Source of the DNA: a bacterium
GTDB taxonomy: Bacteria; JACRDZ01; JAQUKH01
DNA: 13,125 nt
Direction: 5' to 3'
NCBI GenBank assembly: GCA_028719205.1
Contig: JAQUKH010000049.1
Location: 1-13,125, forward strand
Made by a program: the position numbers and the translations under genes. Shown here piece by piece: positions 1 to 8,640 of the stretch (position 1 is the first letter of the stretch; every line of letters starts with the position of its first letter). The notes beneath the pieces are model-generated. The model was not told where the DNA came from, did no database searches, and saw only the letters and a program-made list of their open reading frames with translations.

Positions 1-702
1 TTCAAAAAGTGAAGCAAAAATCTCCCCGAGCTTGGTTTTTTCTCCGTAATCTGCTAATGCCATAACCTTGCCTTCTTCTCCTTCTTTAAAACCAAGAGCT
101 GCACATATACAGCCATAGAAATGAGCAAGGCTGCTTTTATTTGGAACTTCCACCTGTTTTATTATTTTACCGTTTTTAACCTCGGCTACTAATCCTGACT
201 TTCCGTCGCCATAAGCATCCAATGATACAGCGAGGAAATGATCCGAATTAATCCCGCTTATCGCTGTTTGAATATGCCCTTGGTGATGGTCACTAAACTC
301 AATTAAACGGTAATTTATGCGCATGGAGCTCAACCTCCACTTTATTGCCCACAAACCAAGTACTAAATCAATATTCCTAATGCCGGGAGTACGGGCAACC
401 GCATTCTCTAACCAACAAGCTAACTTTGAAGAAAAAGAAAGAATATCTTTCCTGGACAATGTTTTAGAATAAACATTATTAAAAATCCTGAATATTGCCC
501 TGCCGTATCTTCCCGCAACATAAATTTTGTCGATACGCCTGTTCTGGATAATTTTTTTAGCGTATTCAAGAGACCTAAAAGGAAATCCTTGCTGCATCTT
601 ATTTCTGGTGAATCTTTCCTCTGAAGCTGCGAATAAAGCTTTTCCGTCTTCTGCTAATGTAACAGAGGCATCATGGCTATCAGTAATACCTAAAATCAAC
701 AT
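1..702 (-). CDS. NodU/CmcH-type carbamoyltransferase, N-terminal part (cut by window edge)
   Basis: This is the first 234 residues of a protein that continues beyond position 1. It matches the N-terminal, TsaD-like domain of the NodU/CmcH/TobZ family, which uses carbamoyl phosphate and ATP to O-carbamoylate sugars or natural products. Visible motifs are an opening LGITDSHDAS (residues 4-13, H10 and D11), SEERFTRNK (27-35), the metal-binding DHHxxH (138-143) and EEGKVMALADYG (209-220). The segment usually read as DGTGE is DAYGDG here (162-167), so this copy diverges from the complete paralogue at 8877-10595. The ATG at 702 follows a good AGGAAGAG ribosome site at 706-713 that overlaps the stop codon of the preceding membrane-protein gene; nine bases separate the two genes, so co-expression is likely. 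Family assignment is firm. The substrate is unknown, and the C-terminal catalytic domain lies outside the window. Confidence 0.9.
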   Translation of the reverse strand, partial: MLILGITDSHDASVTLAEDGKALFAASEERFTRNKMQQGFPFRSLEYAKKIIQNRRIDKIYVAGRYGRAIFRIFNNVYSKTLSRKDILSFSSKLACWLENAVARTPGIRNIDLVLGLWAIKWRLSSMRINYRLIEFSDHHQGHIQTAISGINSDHFLAVSLDAYGDGKSGLVAEVKNGKIIKQVEVPNKSSLAHFYGCICAALGFKEGEEGKVMALADYGEKTKLGEIFASLFE

Positions 703-711
703 TTTCTCTTC

Positions 712-2937
712 CTATAAATAACTCTCCGGTTCGTTGTAAAAAAACAAAACCCTGAAATTTCCCTTAGCATCGCGATTTACTAACCAGCTGTCCACCTTAA
801 AAGGCACTCCGTTATCTTCGTTAATAAACCAATTCTTAATAATTATTTTCATATCTTCAGGGATTTTAAATACTAAAGATTTATTTTCTTCATACAAGGG
901 GAACGATTTCATCCCGCCCTTGTACCCCCTCTGCCTCAAATTCTGGTTTAAAGTAAAATTTACTGAATTAACAATATCACATCCTAAATCATCTACCCCT
1001 AAACTTACAAAAGCATTCAAATCAATGGTTAACTCTTTAAGATTATCAGTTATGTCTTTATTAAGGATAACGCAAACAGGGAGAATATTGTTTTGCCAGC
1101 TCACCTCAAACTGGGTATAGAAAACATCGGATAACTGTTCTTTTGTGCTTAGATCAAGTGAAACCATATCAGCACTTTCAAGCTGCTCGACAGCTGAATG
1201 ACTATCCCTTGCCAATTTATCAAAATTAATTTTTATAAATTTGTAATTTTTGGTATTTTCAGGAGCAGAAGTAAAACGCATCTTCTTTGGATTGAAAACA
1301 CTTTTCCCCCATTCCGCATAAAACTTATCAAACTTCTCTAAATTTGGAAGATTGGATTCAGAAAAAAGTCTGTTCAAAGCCAACATCTCTTCCATCCTTT
1401 TGCGTTTTAAATCCAATTTTAGAAACAACCGCTTATAGTTCGGAAGAATCCCTGTTTTTAATAAAGAACTTTTAGCAAGATGGTAATATTCTTTAGATTC
1501 TTTTTGATACAGGTTTTTTCTTTGGTAAAACTCCATATCTTGATTAAAATCAATTCCGAAGATTGCAAAAGAGAAAATAACAGGCAGCGCAAAAGAAAGA
1601 AACAACGGTATAACTATCTTCGTATAGGCAGGCCGATAAAATACCGCTCTCAAACCAAAGGCAAGAAATATATATAAAGGCAAAAACCCGGAGATCACTA
1701 TTCTATATTTATCAGCCTCAAGCCAGTTTCTTTGATACGCCACAACCATAACTACCGACAAAAACATTATCAAAAAGGTAAAAAACAACCTCTTATTCTC
1801 TTTATAAGCACAATATAACCCAAAACAAATTAATCCTGAAATAAGAAAACCTAGATAATTGATAATATTAACCAAGTAAAGTATTAAATTCGGGAAAGGA
1901 ACAAAAGGAGTTCTCATCCACTTAGTGAAAGCCAGAATTAGCAAATGCACGGAAGAGTTGCCCTCCCCAAGGCTATTTAGACCGTTAAAGATAAAATGAG
2001 GGATATTAAAAAGAAACACCGTGAAAAAAGCAACGGTAAACAAAGCTATTCTTTTAAGACTATTGTCTTTTCCCCATAAGATAAAGATTGAAACAATAAA
2101 CAGCAGCGGAAGGAATCTTAAGCCTGTTCCTGCCAATATACCAAAAATAATCCCTTGCAGGAATCTCTTCTCCTTATGTTCTAATAAGACGTAAAAAAGA
2201 ATGGCCGAAATTGATAATGCCATAAAATTCCTGTCTAAGACCTCAACTGACAACACATAAGGATTTAAAACAGAAAATGCTGAAACAGCTAAAGCCACTA
2301 ATCTGCTTTTTACAAGCCTTCTGCAAATAAGATATGTAAAAATCAAAAGAAGCGCATTAAAAACTAGATAGATAATTTTAAAACAATCGATCCTTAAGAT
2401 TGGCAGAAAAGTTGAAGTAAACAGGATATTACCGGGGGTGCAGATAATTTGATAAACATTAACAAATGCATCAAGCCTGCTGGATCCGGGATTTAATAGG
2501 CCTATTGTCCGGAAGCTCTGCATGTAAAAACACGGCGCCTCACCTTTAACCAAGTATGAAGCTAGAGATAATAGAAACTCGGTATTCGAATAATAAAAAA
2601 ATAAGAAAACTAGGAGGGATAAAAATAGCGGCAGAACTAACAATTCATCTTTTGAGCAGGACGGCGAAAATACTGTCTTTAGATTATTCCTTTTGAAATT
2701 TATCGCCAAAACTAGAAGAAATAAAATAAGCGAACATAATGAAATCATTACGGCTATATGGCGATTAATATAGATACCGGTTAAAAGAATAAAATTTATG
2801 GTTATAAAAGGCACCGCGGCTATAGCAAAAAACGTAGTCAGGCCAAGCCTTTCTAAGAAACAGGCGCGCTTAAAGAAACAAATTGAAATAATAAACCCAC
2901 AAAGCACAATCAATATTAAAATCATAAGAATGCCCAA
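712..2937 (-). CDS. Polytopic membrane protein, GT-C glycosyltransferase-like, with soluble C-terminal domain
   Basis: The protein has 741 residues. Roughly residues 1-460 are a chain of hydrophobic helices (for example 1-22, 30-57, 59-80, 98-116, 168-205, 210-250, 260-287, 297-315, 350-400, 413-460), and about 462-741 is soluble and rich in Lys, Glu and Asn. The layout, and a late LEADKYR-VISGF-LPLYIFLAFGL segment, resemble GT-C enzymes of the PMT/ArnT type, which move sugars from polyprenyl-phosphate carriers on the outer face of the membrane. I cannot point to a convincing catalytic acidic pair in the first large loop, so activity is inferred from architecture only. The furthest start is TTG (2935-2937) directly after an in-frame TAA, with GGAG three bases upstream, which is short spacing. 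ATG at codon 5 (2923-2925) is the alternative. It is followed closely by the partial carbamoyltransferase gene, which suggests a shared product. Confidence 0.6.
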   Translation of the reverse strand: MGILMILILIVLCGFIISICFFKRACFLERLGLTTFFAIAAVPFITINFILLTGIYINRHIAVMISLCSLILFLLVLAINFKRNNLKTVFSPSCSKDELLVLPLFLSLLVFLFFYYSNTEFLLSLASYLVKGEAPCFYMQSFRTIGLLNPGSSRLDAFVNVYQIICTPGNILFTSTFLPILRIDCFKIIYLVFNALLLIFTYLICRRLVKSRLVALAVSAFSVLNPYVLSVEVLDRNFMALSISAILFYVLLEHKEKRFLQGIIFGILAGTGLRFLPLLFIVSIFILWGKDNSLKRIALFTVAFFTVFLFNIPHFIFNGLNSLGEGNSSVHLLILAFTKWMRTPFVPFPNLILYLVNIINYLGFLISGLICFGLYCAYKENKRLFFTFLIMFLSVVMVVAYQRNWLEADKYRIVISGFLPLYIFLAFGLRAVFYRPAYTKIVIPLFLSFALPVIFSFAIFGIDFNQDMEFYQRKNLYQKESKEYYHLAKSSLLKTGILPNYKRLFLKLDLKRKRMEEMLALNRLFSESNLPNLEKFDKFYAEWGKSVFNPKKMRFTSAPENTKNYKFIKINFDKLARDSHSAVEQLESADMVSLDLSTKEQLSDVFYTQFEVSWQNNILPVCVILNKDITDNLKELTIDLNAFVSLGVDDLGCDIVNSVNFTLNQNLRQRGYKGGMKSFPLYEENKSLVFKIPEDMKIIIKNWFINEDNGVPFKVDSWLVNRDAKGNFRVLFFYNEPESYL

Positions 2938-3052
2938 TTACTCCGTTTTTAAACCTTAGAATTTAAACTTTAACTTGAATACCCCATATCTCCTGGCTTC
3001 TATTTTAACTTAACAAATCCCTTGCCTCGTTATCATAGGAATAGCTTTGTAT
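2938..3052. other. Intergenic stretch without a recognisable gene
   Basis: Together with the degenerate region 3053-3354 this makes a gap of about 410 bp, the longest in the window. These 115 bases are AT-rich, contain no ORF with a plausible start, and show no hairpin followed by a T-run. A promoter for the downstream membrane-protein gene may lie here, but no -35/-10 pair with normal spacing stood out. Confidence 0.4.
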
Positions 3053-3354
3053 TTATTTTTCAAGCAGCTTACTGGCTTCCAGTGTTTTACAGGTATTTCT
3101 ATTCAATATATCCATTCTCCCAAGAGCTTCCCGGTTCAATATAAAGTGCCTGGACCAACTGTCCCCTAAGCGGTCAAATGAACATTATCAAACCACAATC
3201 TTTTTTTCTTGGCTGTTTTTCGCGGGACTTTAATCTTTTTCAACGCCGGACTTCTAATTTTAAAAAACAGTAATCCTTATGTATCCATATCTGCTATATA
3301 TAATTTAAATATCACATAAGGTAAAAGGTCCAAGTCAACAGATAATTCAATCAT
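3053..3354 (-). pseudogene. Probable decayed gene, first 25 codons still translationally coupled
   Basis: A short ORF begins with ATG at 3352-3354, overlapping the TGA of the oxidoreductase gene as ATGA, the normal arrangement for a coupled operon gene. It stops at TAA (3277-3279) after 25 residues (MIELSVDLDLLPYVIF...). The same frame stays open behind the stop for 36 more codons, to TAG at 3166-3168, with protein-like composition (for example GLLFFKIRSPALKK and RLWFDNVHL). A different frame (3184 to the TAA at 3053-3055) then carries 43 open codons, including GDSWSRHFILN and TLEASKLLEK. One nonsense change plus one frameshift would explain the pattern. I recognise no family; the WFDNVHL ending is loosely like the last strand of some carbohydrate-binding beta-sandwiches, which is weak. 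The alternatives are a genuine 25-residue peptide followed by non-coding DNA, or sequence errors. Confidence 0.35.
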
Positions 3355-4388
3355 TTGTAAAACTTTAGGGACATTTCCTCACCGTTATTATCAAAACTTT
3401 TATGAGCAGCCTCTGTAATAATGGCAACATTATAAGCAGCAGCCTCATTACATTGAGACTGCTCGCCATTCCTAATACTATCAGTAAAATGCCTGCAACT
3501 GCCTACAAAAGGATTTCTTAAAACACGGTGGGGTATCGTGATTGCTTCTTGAAACATTAAGCATATCGAGCCTAAAATATTTCGATTGCTCTTAGTATTC
3601 GTTACAATTACCCTGCCATACCGTAATTTCATCGTTGCCCTGCTGCCGATAATTACTACTTGAGGCACAAGGCCTGGAGACACATCGGAAGTTGTAATTT
3701 CAGCTAAGATGCCATCGGTATAAGAAAGAACCATTGTTCCGGTATCCGGATTCATGATATTTTTGTCAATACTGGTGCCATAAGCGCGTACGGAAAACGG
3801 CAAGCCTATACCAAAGTAGTTAATTAAGTCTACAAAATGGCAATGGAATTCATTAAAAAGCCCGGCGTTTAACTGGCTGGAAAACAACCCTGCGTTAGAT
3901 TCTGAAGTCATTAAAAACCGCATATATCTAACCTGACCTATTTGACCTGACCGTAAAATATCCCGCATCTTTATAAACTCAGGAAGAAATCTAAAGTTAA
4001 AACCATTAAAAATGATCCTTTTGTATCTGGCGTTCAAATTAATAATCTCGCTGATTTCTTCGGAAGTTGCGCAAAGCGGTTTTTCTGAATATACGTGGAG
4101 TCCTTTCATAATCGCTTCTTTGATATACTTGGCATGCAATCGTGTCGGAATACAGATATCGACTGCATCAATCGGAGATCTATTTATTAATTCTTCAGCG
4201 TCTTTATAATACTGTTTTATTCCGTACTCATTTGCTAAGTATTTTCCATTTATTGATTTCGGGTTAGCGATAGAGATAACTCCGACATTCCTGATCATCC
4301 TATAAGCACGAATATGCCATAGAGCCATCTTGCCGGCCCCAATAACCCCAATCCTTATAAATCGTCTATGTTTCAAAGTATGCCTCAT
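3351..4388 (-). CDS. Gfo/Idh/MocA family NAD(P)-dependent oxidoreductase
   Basis: The protein has 345 residues, normal for the family, which oxidises or reduces hydroxyl or keto groups of sugars, inositols, nucleotide sugars and related compounds in the cytoplasm. The N-terminal Rossmann fold opens with IGVIGAGKMALWH (13-25), where the usual GxGxxG ends in Ala. CIPTRLHAKYIKEAI (79-93) and the signature SEKPL (101-105, Lys103 expected to be catalytic) follow. The C-terminal domain has GFNFRFLP (129-136) and an EFHCHFVDLINYF segment (180-192), in which His184 and Asp187 match the conserved HxxD pair. The gene starts 17 bases after the radical SAM gene stops, with no clear Shine-Dalgarno site. 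Its stop overlaps the start of the degenerate ORF at 3354. In this setting it probably acts on a sugar-like intermediate of the pathway. The substrate cannot be read from the sequence. Confidence 0.9.
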   Translation of the reverse strand: MRHTLKHRRFIRIGVIGAGKMALWHIRAYRMIRNVGVISIANPKSINGKYLANEYGIKQYYKDAEELINRSPIDAVDICIPTRLHAKYIKEAIMKGLHVYSEKPLCATSEEISEIINLNARYKRIIFNGFNFRFLPEFIKMRDILRSGQIGQVRYMRFLMTSESNAGLFSSQLNAGLFNEFHCHFVDLINYFGIGLPFSVRAYGTSIDKNIMNPDTGTMVLSYTDGILAEITTSDVSPGLVPQVVIIGSRATMKLRYGRVIVTNTKSNRNILGSICLMFQEAITIPHRVLRNPFVGSCRHFTDSIRNGEQSQCNEAAAYNVAIITEAAHKSFDNNGEEMSLKFYK

Positions 4389-4405
4389 TTCATCATAGGC
4401 GGATA

Positions 4406-5866
4406 TTAAACTTCCAACCTTTTAAGTATTGAAATATAAAAGTAACGCGTCTGAAAAATAATCGTTTTAGTTATCCAAAAAATATTAGCTGGATTGCGGA
4501 TTATTTCAGAAATAATCTTTTTCAAGAAATAAAAGCTCATATAATAGCTTTTATACGCGCTACGAATTATTTTTGCCAGATCATTAACAGAATAATCACA
4601 AAAAGAAAGCCTGGTGTGGAGAATATCCATATCTTTCAAACTTTCTCTTAGGTCTAGCTTGTCCTTAACGAGCTCAAATAAATAAGACCCAGGCAAAGGA
4701 GTTAAAACATTGAACGATACAAAAAACGGATTCGTCTCCCGGATAAAATTCATTGTATTGTTTATAGTAAAGCTATTTTCACCGGGGCTCCCAAATATGC
4801 ATTGCAGAGAAAATGCCATCTTTTTTTTCTGCAATATTTGGAGACCTCTTCTGATTTCTGAAACTTTTTGATGCTTTTGAAGATATTCTAAAATATGGTC
4901 GTTTGCAGATTCAAGGCCTAAGGTCATATGGATACAGCCAGATTTTTTCATCAAACTAACGATATCCGCTTTTATTAAATCCGCTCTCCCCGCGCAGGCC
5001 CAGCGGATTTTTATATTCCGCGACAAAATCTCTTCGCATACGCCAACCGCAAAAGTATCATTCAAATTGAACGTCTCGTCATGAAAAAAGATACTGCGTA
5101 CGCCAGTCTGCCGGATGATTGATTCAATTTCATCGGTAATGTTTTTTGCGGAACGGTACCTTACCGTCTCGTTGTTCATTTGGCGCTGCGCGCAAAAGAT
5201 ACAATCAAAAGCGCAACCACGGGAAGGCAAAATAAACGCTGTAGGCCTACCCCAAAAAAGCAGATCCCAGTAGTTGCGTGGATTAGTAAAATCTCTTAAA
5301 GGGAGGGGGATACTGTCTAGATTCTGCATGAGCTCACGTTTAGACGTTGTAACAGTATTCCCGTTTTTCTCTACAAAAATTACACCAGGAGTATCATTAA
5401 GATATGGCCAGTTACGGCAAATATCAACAATTGTTAATTCGGGCTCACCATCAATAATAACATCCGCAAGGCCATCTTCTAATATACGCGAACTCAGATA
5501 CTTTGCAATTTGCCCTACGAAAATACGCACCTTATCCTTAAAAATACTGAAATATTTCTTTATATCTTCCTGATGATAAGGGCTAAAGGGAATAACAATC
5601 GCATCGGCCCAACGGGAATTTTTATAGATAGTAATAAGGGAAACCTTCTCTGCGATAGGATCTATTATCTTCACATCGTATCCGGAAACTTTAAGCATGG
5701 CCCCCATATACGCTAATCCAATAGGGAATGTTACTCCAGTTTTAATTTCCTGTCCGGAATGCCTCACTACGACTGGATCAATACTGATATTACGAATTAT
5801 CCCGGTATGCAAAAAGTTGTTAATTAGTAATATTTTTTTAATACCTTGTTTTTTGTTGATATTCAT
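4406..5866 (-). CDS. B12-binding-domain-type radical SAM protein (BchE-like architecture)
   Basis: The protein has 486 residues. Residues about 10-150 form a Rossmann-like, cobalamin-binding-type domain, with FPIGLAYMGAMLKVSGYDV (47-65), IIDP (67-70) and the GEPE element (140-143) common before the radical SAM core. The core carries CAFDCIFC (Cys218, Cys222, Cys225), the CxxxCxxC ligand set for the 4Fe-4S cluster, followed by FFHDETFNLND and a LGLESAND strand. About 100 C-terminal residues, rich in aromatic and basic residues, follow the TIM barrel. The family performs radical methylations, cyclisations and rearrangements. The base-off cobalamin motif DxHxxG is missing, and the later GG-H element reads GQIAKYLS, so cobalamin may bind base-on or not at all. 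The ATG lies six bases after the transporter stop, without a clear Shine-Dalgarno site, so translational coupling is likely. The reaction is unknown. Confidence 0.9.
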   Translation of the reverse strand: MNINKKQGIKKILLINNFLHTGIIRNISIDPVVVRHSGQEIKTGVTFPIGLAYMGAMLKVSGYDVKIIDPIAEKVSLITIYKNSRWADAIVIPFSPYHQEDIKKYFSIFKDKVRIFVGQIAKYLSSRILEDGLADVIIDGEPELTIVDICRNWPYLNDTPGVIFVEKNGNTVTTSKRELMQNLDSIPLPLRDFTNPRNYWDLLFWGRPTAFILPSRGCAFDCIFCAQRQMNNETVRYRSAKNITDEIESIIRQTGVRSIFFHDETFNLNDTFAVGVCEEILSRNIKIRWACAGRADLIKADIVSLMKKSGCIHMTLGLESANDHILEYLQKHQKVSEIRRGLQILQKKKMAFSLQCIFGSPGENSFTINNTMNFIRETNPFFVSFNVLTPLPGSYLFELVKDKLDLRESLKDMDILHTRLSFCDYSVNDLAKIIRSAYKSYYMSFYFLKKIISEIIRNPANIFWITKTIIFQTRYFYISILKRLEV

Positions 5867-5872
5867 TTAATG

Positions 5873-6760
5873 CTAAATCGTACTAAAAATAGTAAGACCG
5901 ATCCCCGCGATTATTAGCAGTGAAGCCAAAATTAATTTTCTGGTGACAACTTCATGTTTTTTAAGGAAAATTCTGCTCAAAAAGACGATTATCAAAGGGG
6001 TGACCGCAAAAAGCGGAACCACAAGGCTTACTTTCCCATAAAGCAACGCAGAGAGGTCAACAATCTCACCGATAGTAGTCAAAAGCGCGGCGTAAATAAT
6101 AAACTTTAATTCTTTTGTATATTTAAAAAATAAGATGTTTTCTTTTTTATACTTAAAAAGAGCATATATTGTCAATACCGCCAAGGAACTCGACGCAGCT
6201 ATTGTGGAAGCAAAAATCGGATAAGGCATTAAATTTAATCCGTATTTACGTAAATTTGCAGCAAATCCAGCCAGCAAAGCCGCAGCCAAAGGGTAAAATA
6301 AATCAAGAGGCTTCCAACGAGTAAAGTCGACATTTTCTTTCTTTGATAATAACACCACTCCCGATGCGATTAAAAAAATTCCAGGGAATATACCCGGTCT
6401 GGGGGTTTCTTTCAAGAATAAAATTGCCATAATCGTTGCGAAAAAAGGCGTCATGGCTCGCAAAGGCGCCGCGCGGCTTGCGCCGAGCTTATGAATACCG
6501 TAATACGTCCAGGTCCTAACCAGCGTAGGGGCGAAGCTTCCGATCGCTAAGAATATAAGTATAGCTTTGTAGTTCTGAAAATAAATCCTGGGAACTAAGA
6601 ATACTGTTAGGAGCCAAAGGAATCCGGTACCGATGAGTACGGAAAGATATACTGCAATAAACGGATCAACCCTAGCAAAGCCTTTTTTTAGGATGACATT
6701 TGAACTTGCGGTAATTAACGTCATCAGAAATGCCAATATAATCGCAACGGAAAAATCCAT
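5873..6760 (-). CDS. EamA/DMT-family membrane transporter
   Basis: The protein has 295 residues from the chosen start and is almost entirely hydrophobic, with about ten helices in two EamA repeats. The first repeat has LMTLITASSNVILKKGFARVD near its N-terminus and ends near FLIASGVVLLSKKEN; the second begins around FYPLAAALLAGFAANLRKYG and ends in LIIAGIGLTIF. DMT transporters export or exchange metabolites, amino acids or nucleotide sugars across the inner membrane, and some small relatives flip lipid-linked sugars. I chose the ATG at 6758-6760. It lies four bases after the stop of the propeller gene and gives normal family length. The same frame stays open up to an ATG at 6871, but that adds 37 non-hydrophobic residues overlapping the upstream gene. 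No good ribosome site is visible. The cargo is unknown; export or flipping of the pathway product or precursor is the natural inference. Confidence 0.85.
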   Translation of the reverse strand: MDFSVAIILAFLMTLITASSNVILKKGFARVDPFIAVYLSVLIGTGFLWLLTVFLVPRIYFQNYKAILIFLAIGSFAPTLVRTWTYYGIHKLGASRAAPLRAMTPFFATIMAILFLKETPRPGIFPGIFLIASGVVLLSKKENVDFTRWKPLDLFYPLAAALLAGFAANLRKYGLNLMPYPIFASTIAASSSLAVLTIYALFKYKKENILFFKYTKELKFIIYAALLTTIGEIVDLSALLYGKVSLVVPLFAVTPLIIVFLSRIFLKKHEVVTRKLILASLLIIAGIGLTIFSTI

Positions 6761-6764
6761 ATTT

Positions 6765-8627
6765 CTAATGTTTTGGCGAAAAGCGCCTGATACGATGCTT
6801 AAGCACGTAAAGGCCTGCATCTTCTGCTGCCAGGTAAACGTAGGCAACATCTTGAAATTGCTGTATCGCAATATCCCGGATTTGGTCCGGCAATGTTACA
6901 GCATGAACAAACCTCAAAGTGTTATCCATTTTTGAGAAAATATAAAGCTTGTAATATCGTACAATATAGGTATACGAGTCGCATTCTATTATTTTATTAA
7001 CACAATCGGAATGCAGAATGCTGCGCACGTTTTCTCCCAGAGGATTATGCAATAAGCTTGAAACGGTAAATGGTTTCACCACATTCCCATTTTCATCCAG
7101 CTTCATCGATAACGTAGGAAGTTCGCTATAGCCTTCGCCAAATTGAGTGATCAAAAGCATGTCCTTATAGAAATTGATATTATCTGGAAAGCCGGGTATA
7201 CGAAAGCTAAAGATTCGCTTGGGATGTTGTGTCAACCTGATATCATAAATATAAAAGTTGCCCGCAGTGGCAACAAATAATTGGTTATTATGAATTTGCA
7301 TATCAAGTAACTCCCCGGTAAATTTTAAAGTCCGCATTTTTTTAAAATCCGGTAGCTCACATATATCGACAAAGCTATTTTTATTAGTACTGATTGTACG
7401 TCCTATAAAAATGCGTTTTTCCTGAATAACTGCATGTGAGACATCGGGATATTTTATAAAGGTTTTATTGCTGGATTTTAATCTTAAAGGATCCTGGATA
7501 TTGTATATATTTAAACCGTTATAATCACACACAAACAGATTATCCTTATCCATGGCTAAACCAACGATTTCACCTGGCGTCTCAATTCTTGACTTCATAA
7601 TGAGCTTCTCCGGAGTTTCCATGTCAAAAATTATAATCCCCTTGTCTTCATCTGCGGCAAACAAGAAATTATTGTACATAACGCCTCTTCTGACATGGTC
7701 TCCCGGCAGTATATATTTTATAATATAGCGAAAGACAAAAGGAGCTTTTATTTGAAAAAGGTGAATTGAATCATCAAAGAAAATATAAATATAATCCCCC
7801 TTAACAATCATATGGTACACCCTGCCATTCTCCGGCCGAGAAAATGTATGAATTTTTTTATATATAAGGCTCTTTGTATCCAGCCCGTAAATCATGTTTT
7901 CAAAGTTAAAATATATAAACTCCCGAGAATAAGCAAGCGCGAACGCTGTTTTATGGGGAAAAGAAATATGCTTTAACTCCCTGAAATTATCTTTCAAGTT
8001 AAAAATATATAATCCCCCCATTGCACATACAGCAAACAACTTATCACCTTCAATAAGAATCCCCTCAACCTGGCCTATCGTACTTACTTCTTTGTTAAAT
8101 TGGCCTTTAATATTTATTTCTCTAATGAAAGAAATGTTACCCGGATCGTAATCCTTATTTTTAAATACCTTCAGGCTCCCTTCCTGCCCTAAGAAAATTA
8201 AATCTTTGTATAAAAATATGCTCGAGCAAAATCTATCAAAAGAAAGATGCCTAATACATTTCAGAAACCCGCGATCTTGAATATCAAATATGTACATTCC
8301 TTCACAACCTGCAGCGACATACAAGAAATTATCGGCAACCGCCATTTGCATAATTATTCCAAAGGTTTTTACTTCAGCTATTTTTTCAGGCACGCTTATA
8401 TTTCTAGTATCATAGACCAAGATACTTCCGCCTGCGCCTATAAAAACCATATCATCTTTGACTGCTACGCATCGAGCAGTAGCAATAGGCGAAGAATTAA
8501 ACAGTGTAAAATCGGTGTTATTTTGACGTGGCGGACAATCTGCAAAGACAGGCATAAGAATTAATAAGGGGAAAATAAAAACAACCGGGCAAATCAAAAT
8601 ATTATTCTTGAATATTCTTTTAATCAT
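6765..8627 (-). CDS. Exported beta-propeller protein with LVIVD-like repeats
   Basis: The protein has 620 residues. The N-terminus has basic residues (K3, R4, K7), a hydrophobic core at about 9-27 and a probable signal-peptidase site after VFA (27-29). Cys31 is not in a proper lipobox, so a lipoprotein is less likely. The rest is built of recurring four-strand blades ending in a hydrophobic [YF]-x-[YF]-[DN] strand: ILVYDTRN (69-76), MYIFDIQD (111-118), LYIFNLKD (206-213), IIIFDMETPEK (331-341), LNIYNIQDP (372-380), FYIYDIRL (458-465) and LYVLKHR (606-612). Such LVIVD-type repeats form surface or periplasmic beta-propellers of largely unknown function, probably for binding. It is the first gene of its block, preceded by a 98-bp gap with a 19-bp palindrome. 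The ATG has no clear Shine-Dalgarno site, and the frame is closed immediately upstream. The biochemical role is not known. Confidence 0.75.
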   Translation of the reverse strand: MIKRIFKNNILICPVVFIFPLLILMPVFADCPPRQNNTDFTLFNSSPIATARCVAVKDDMVFIGAGGSILVYDTRNISVPEKIAEVKTFGIIMQMAVADNFLYVAAGCEGMYIFDIQDRGFLKCIRHLSFDRFCSSIFLYKDLIFLGQEGSLKVFKNKDYDPGNISFIREINIKGQFNKEVSTIGQVEGILIEGDKLFAVCAMGGLYIFNLKDNFRELKHISFPHKTAFALAYSREFIYFNFENMIYGLDTKSLIYKKIHTFSRPENGRVYHMIVKGDYIYIFFDDSIHLFQIKAPFVFRYIIKYILPGDHVRRGVMYNNFLFAADEDKGIIIFDMETPEKLIMKSRIETPGEIVGLAMDKDNLFVCDYNGLNIYNIQDPLRLKSSNKTFIKYPDVSHAVIQEKRIFIGRTISTNKNSFVDICELPDFKKMRTLKFTGELLDMQIHNNQLFVATAGNFYIYDIRLTQHPKRIFSFRIPGFPDNINFYKDMLLITQFGEGYSELPTLSMKLDENGNVVKPFTVSSLLHNPLGENVRSILHSDCVNKIIECDSYTYIVRYYKLYIFSKMDNTLRFVHAVTLPDQIRDIAIQQFQDVAYVYLAAEDAGLYVLKHRIRRFSPKH

Positions 8628-8640
8628 AGATAATTTTCAT

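Noticed and set aside
527-721. Plus-strand ORF of 64 codons near the left edge
   Set aside because: It is antisense to the carbamoyltransferase N-terminus with its clear family motifs.
5274-5716. Two overlapping plus-strand ORFs
   Set aside because: Both are antisense to the radical SAM gene, whose frame is strongly supported by motifs.
6761-6871. Longer N-terminus for the EamA transporter starting at 6871
   Set aside because: The 37 extra residues overlap the propeller coding region, are not hydrophobic and exceed normal family length; the ATG at 6760 directly after the propeller stop fits better.
6633-6935. Plus-strand ORF of 100 codons across the propeller/transporter junction
   Set aside because: It is antisense to two well-supported genes and its sequence shows no domain.
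8247-8564. Plus-strand ORF of 105 codons
   Set aside because: It lies wholly antisense to the propeller gene, has low-complexity, non-domain-like composition and no plausible ribosome site.
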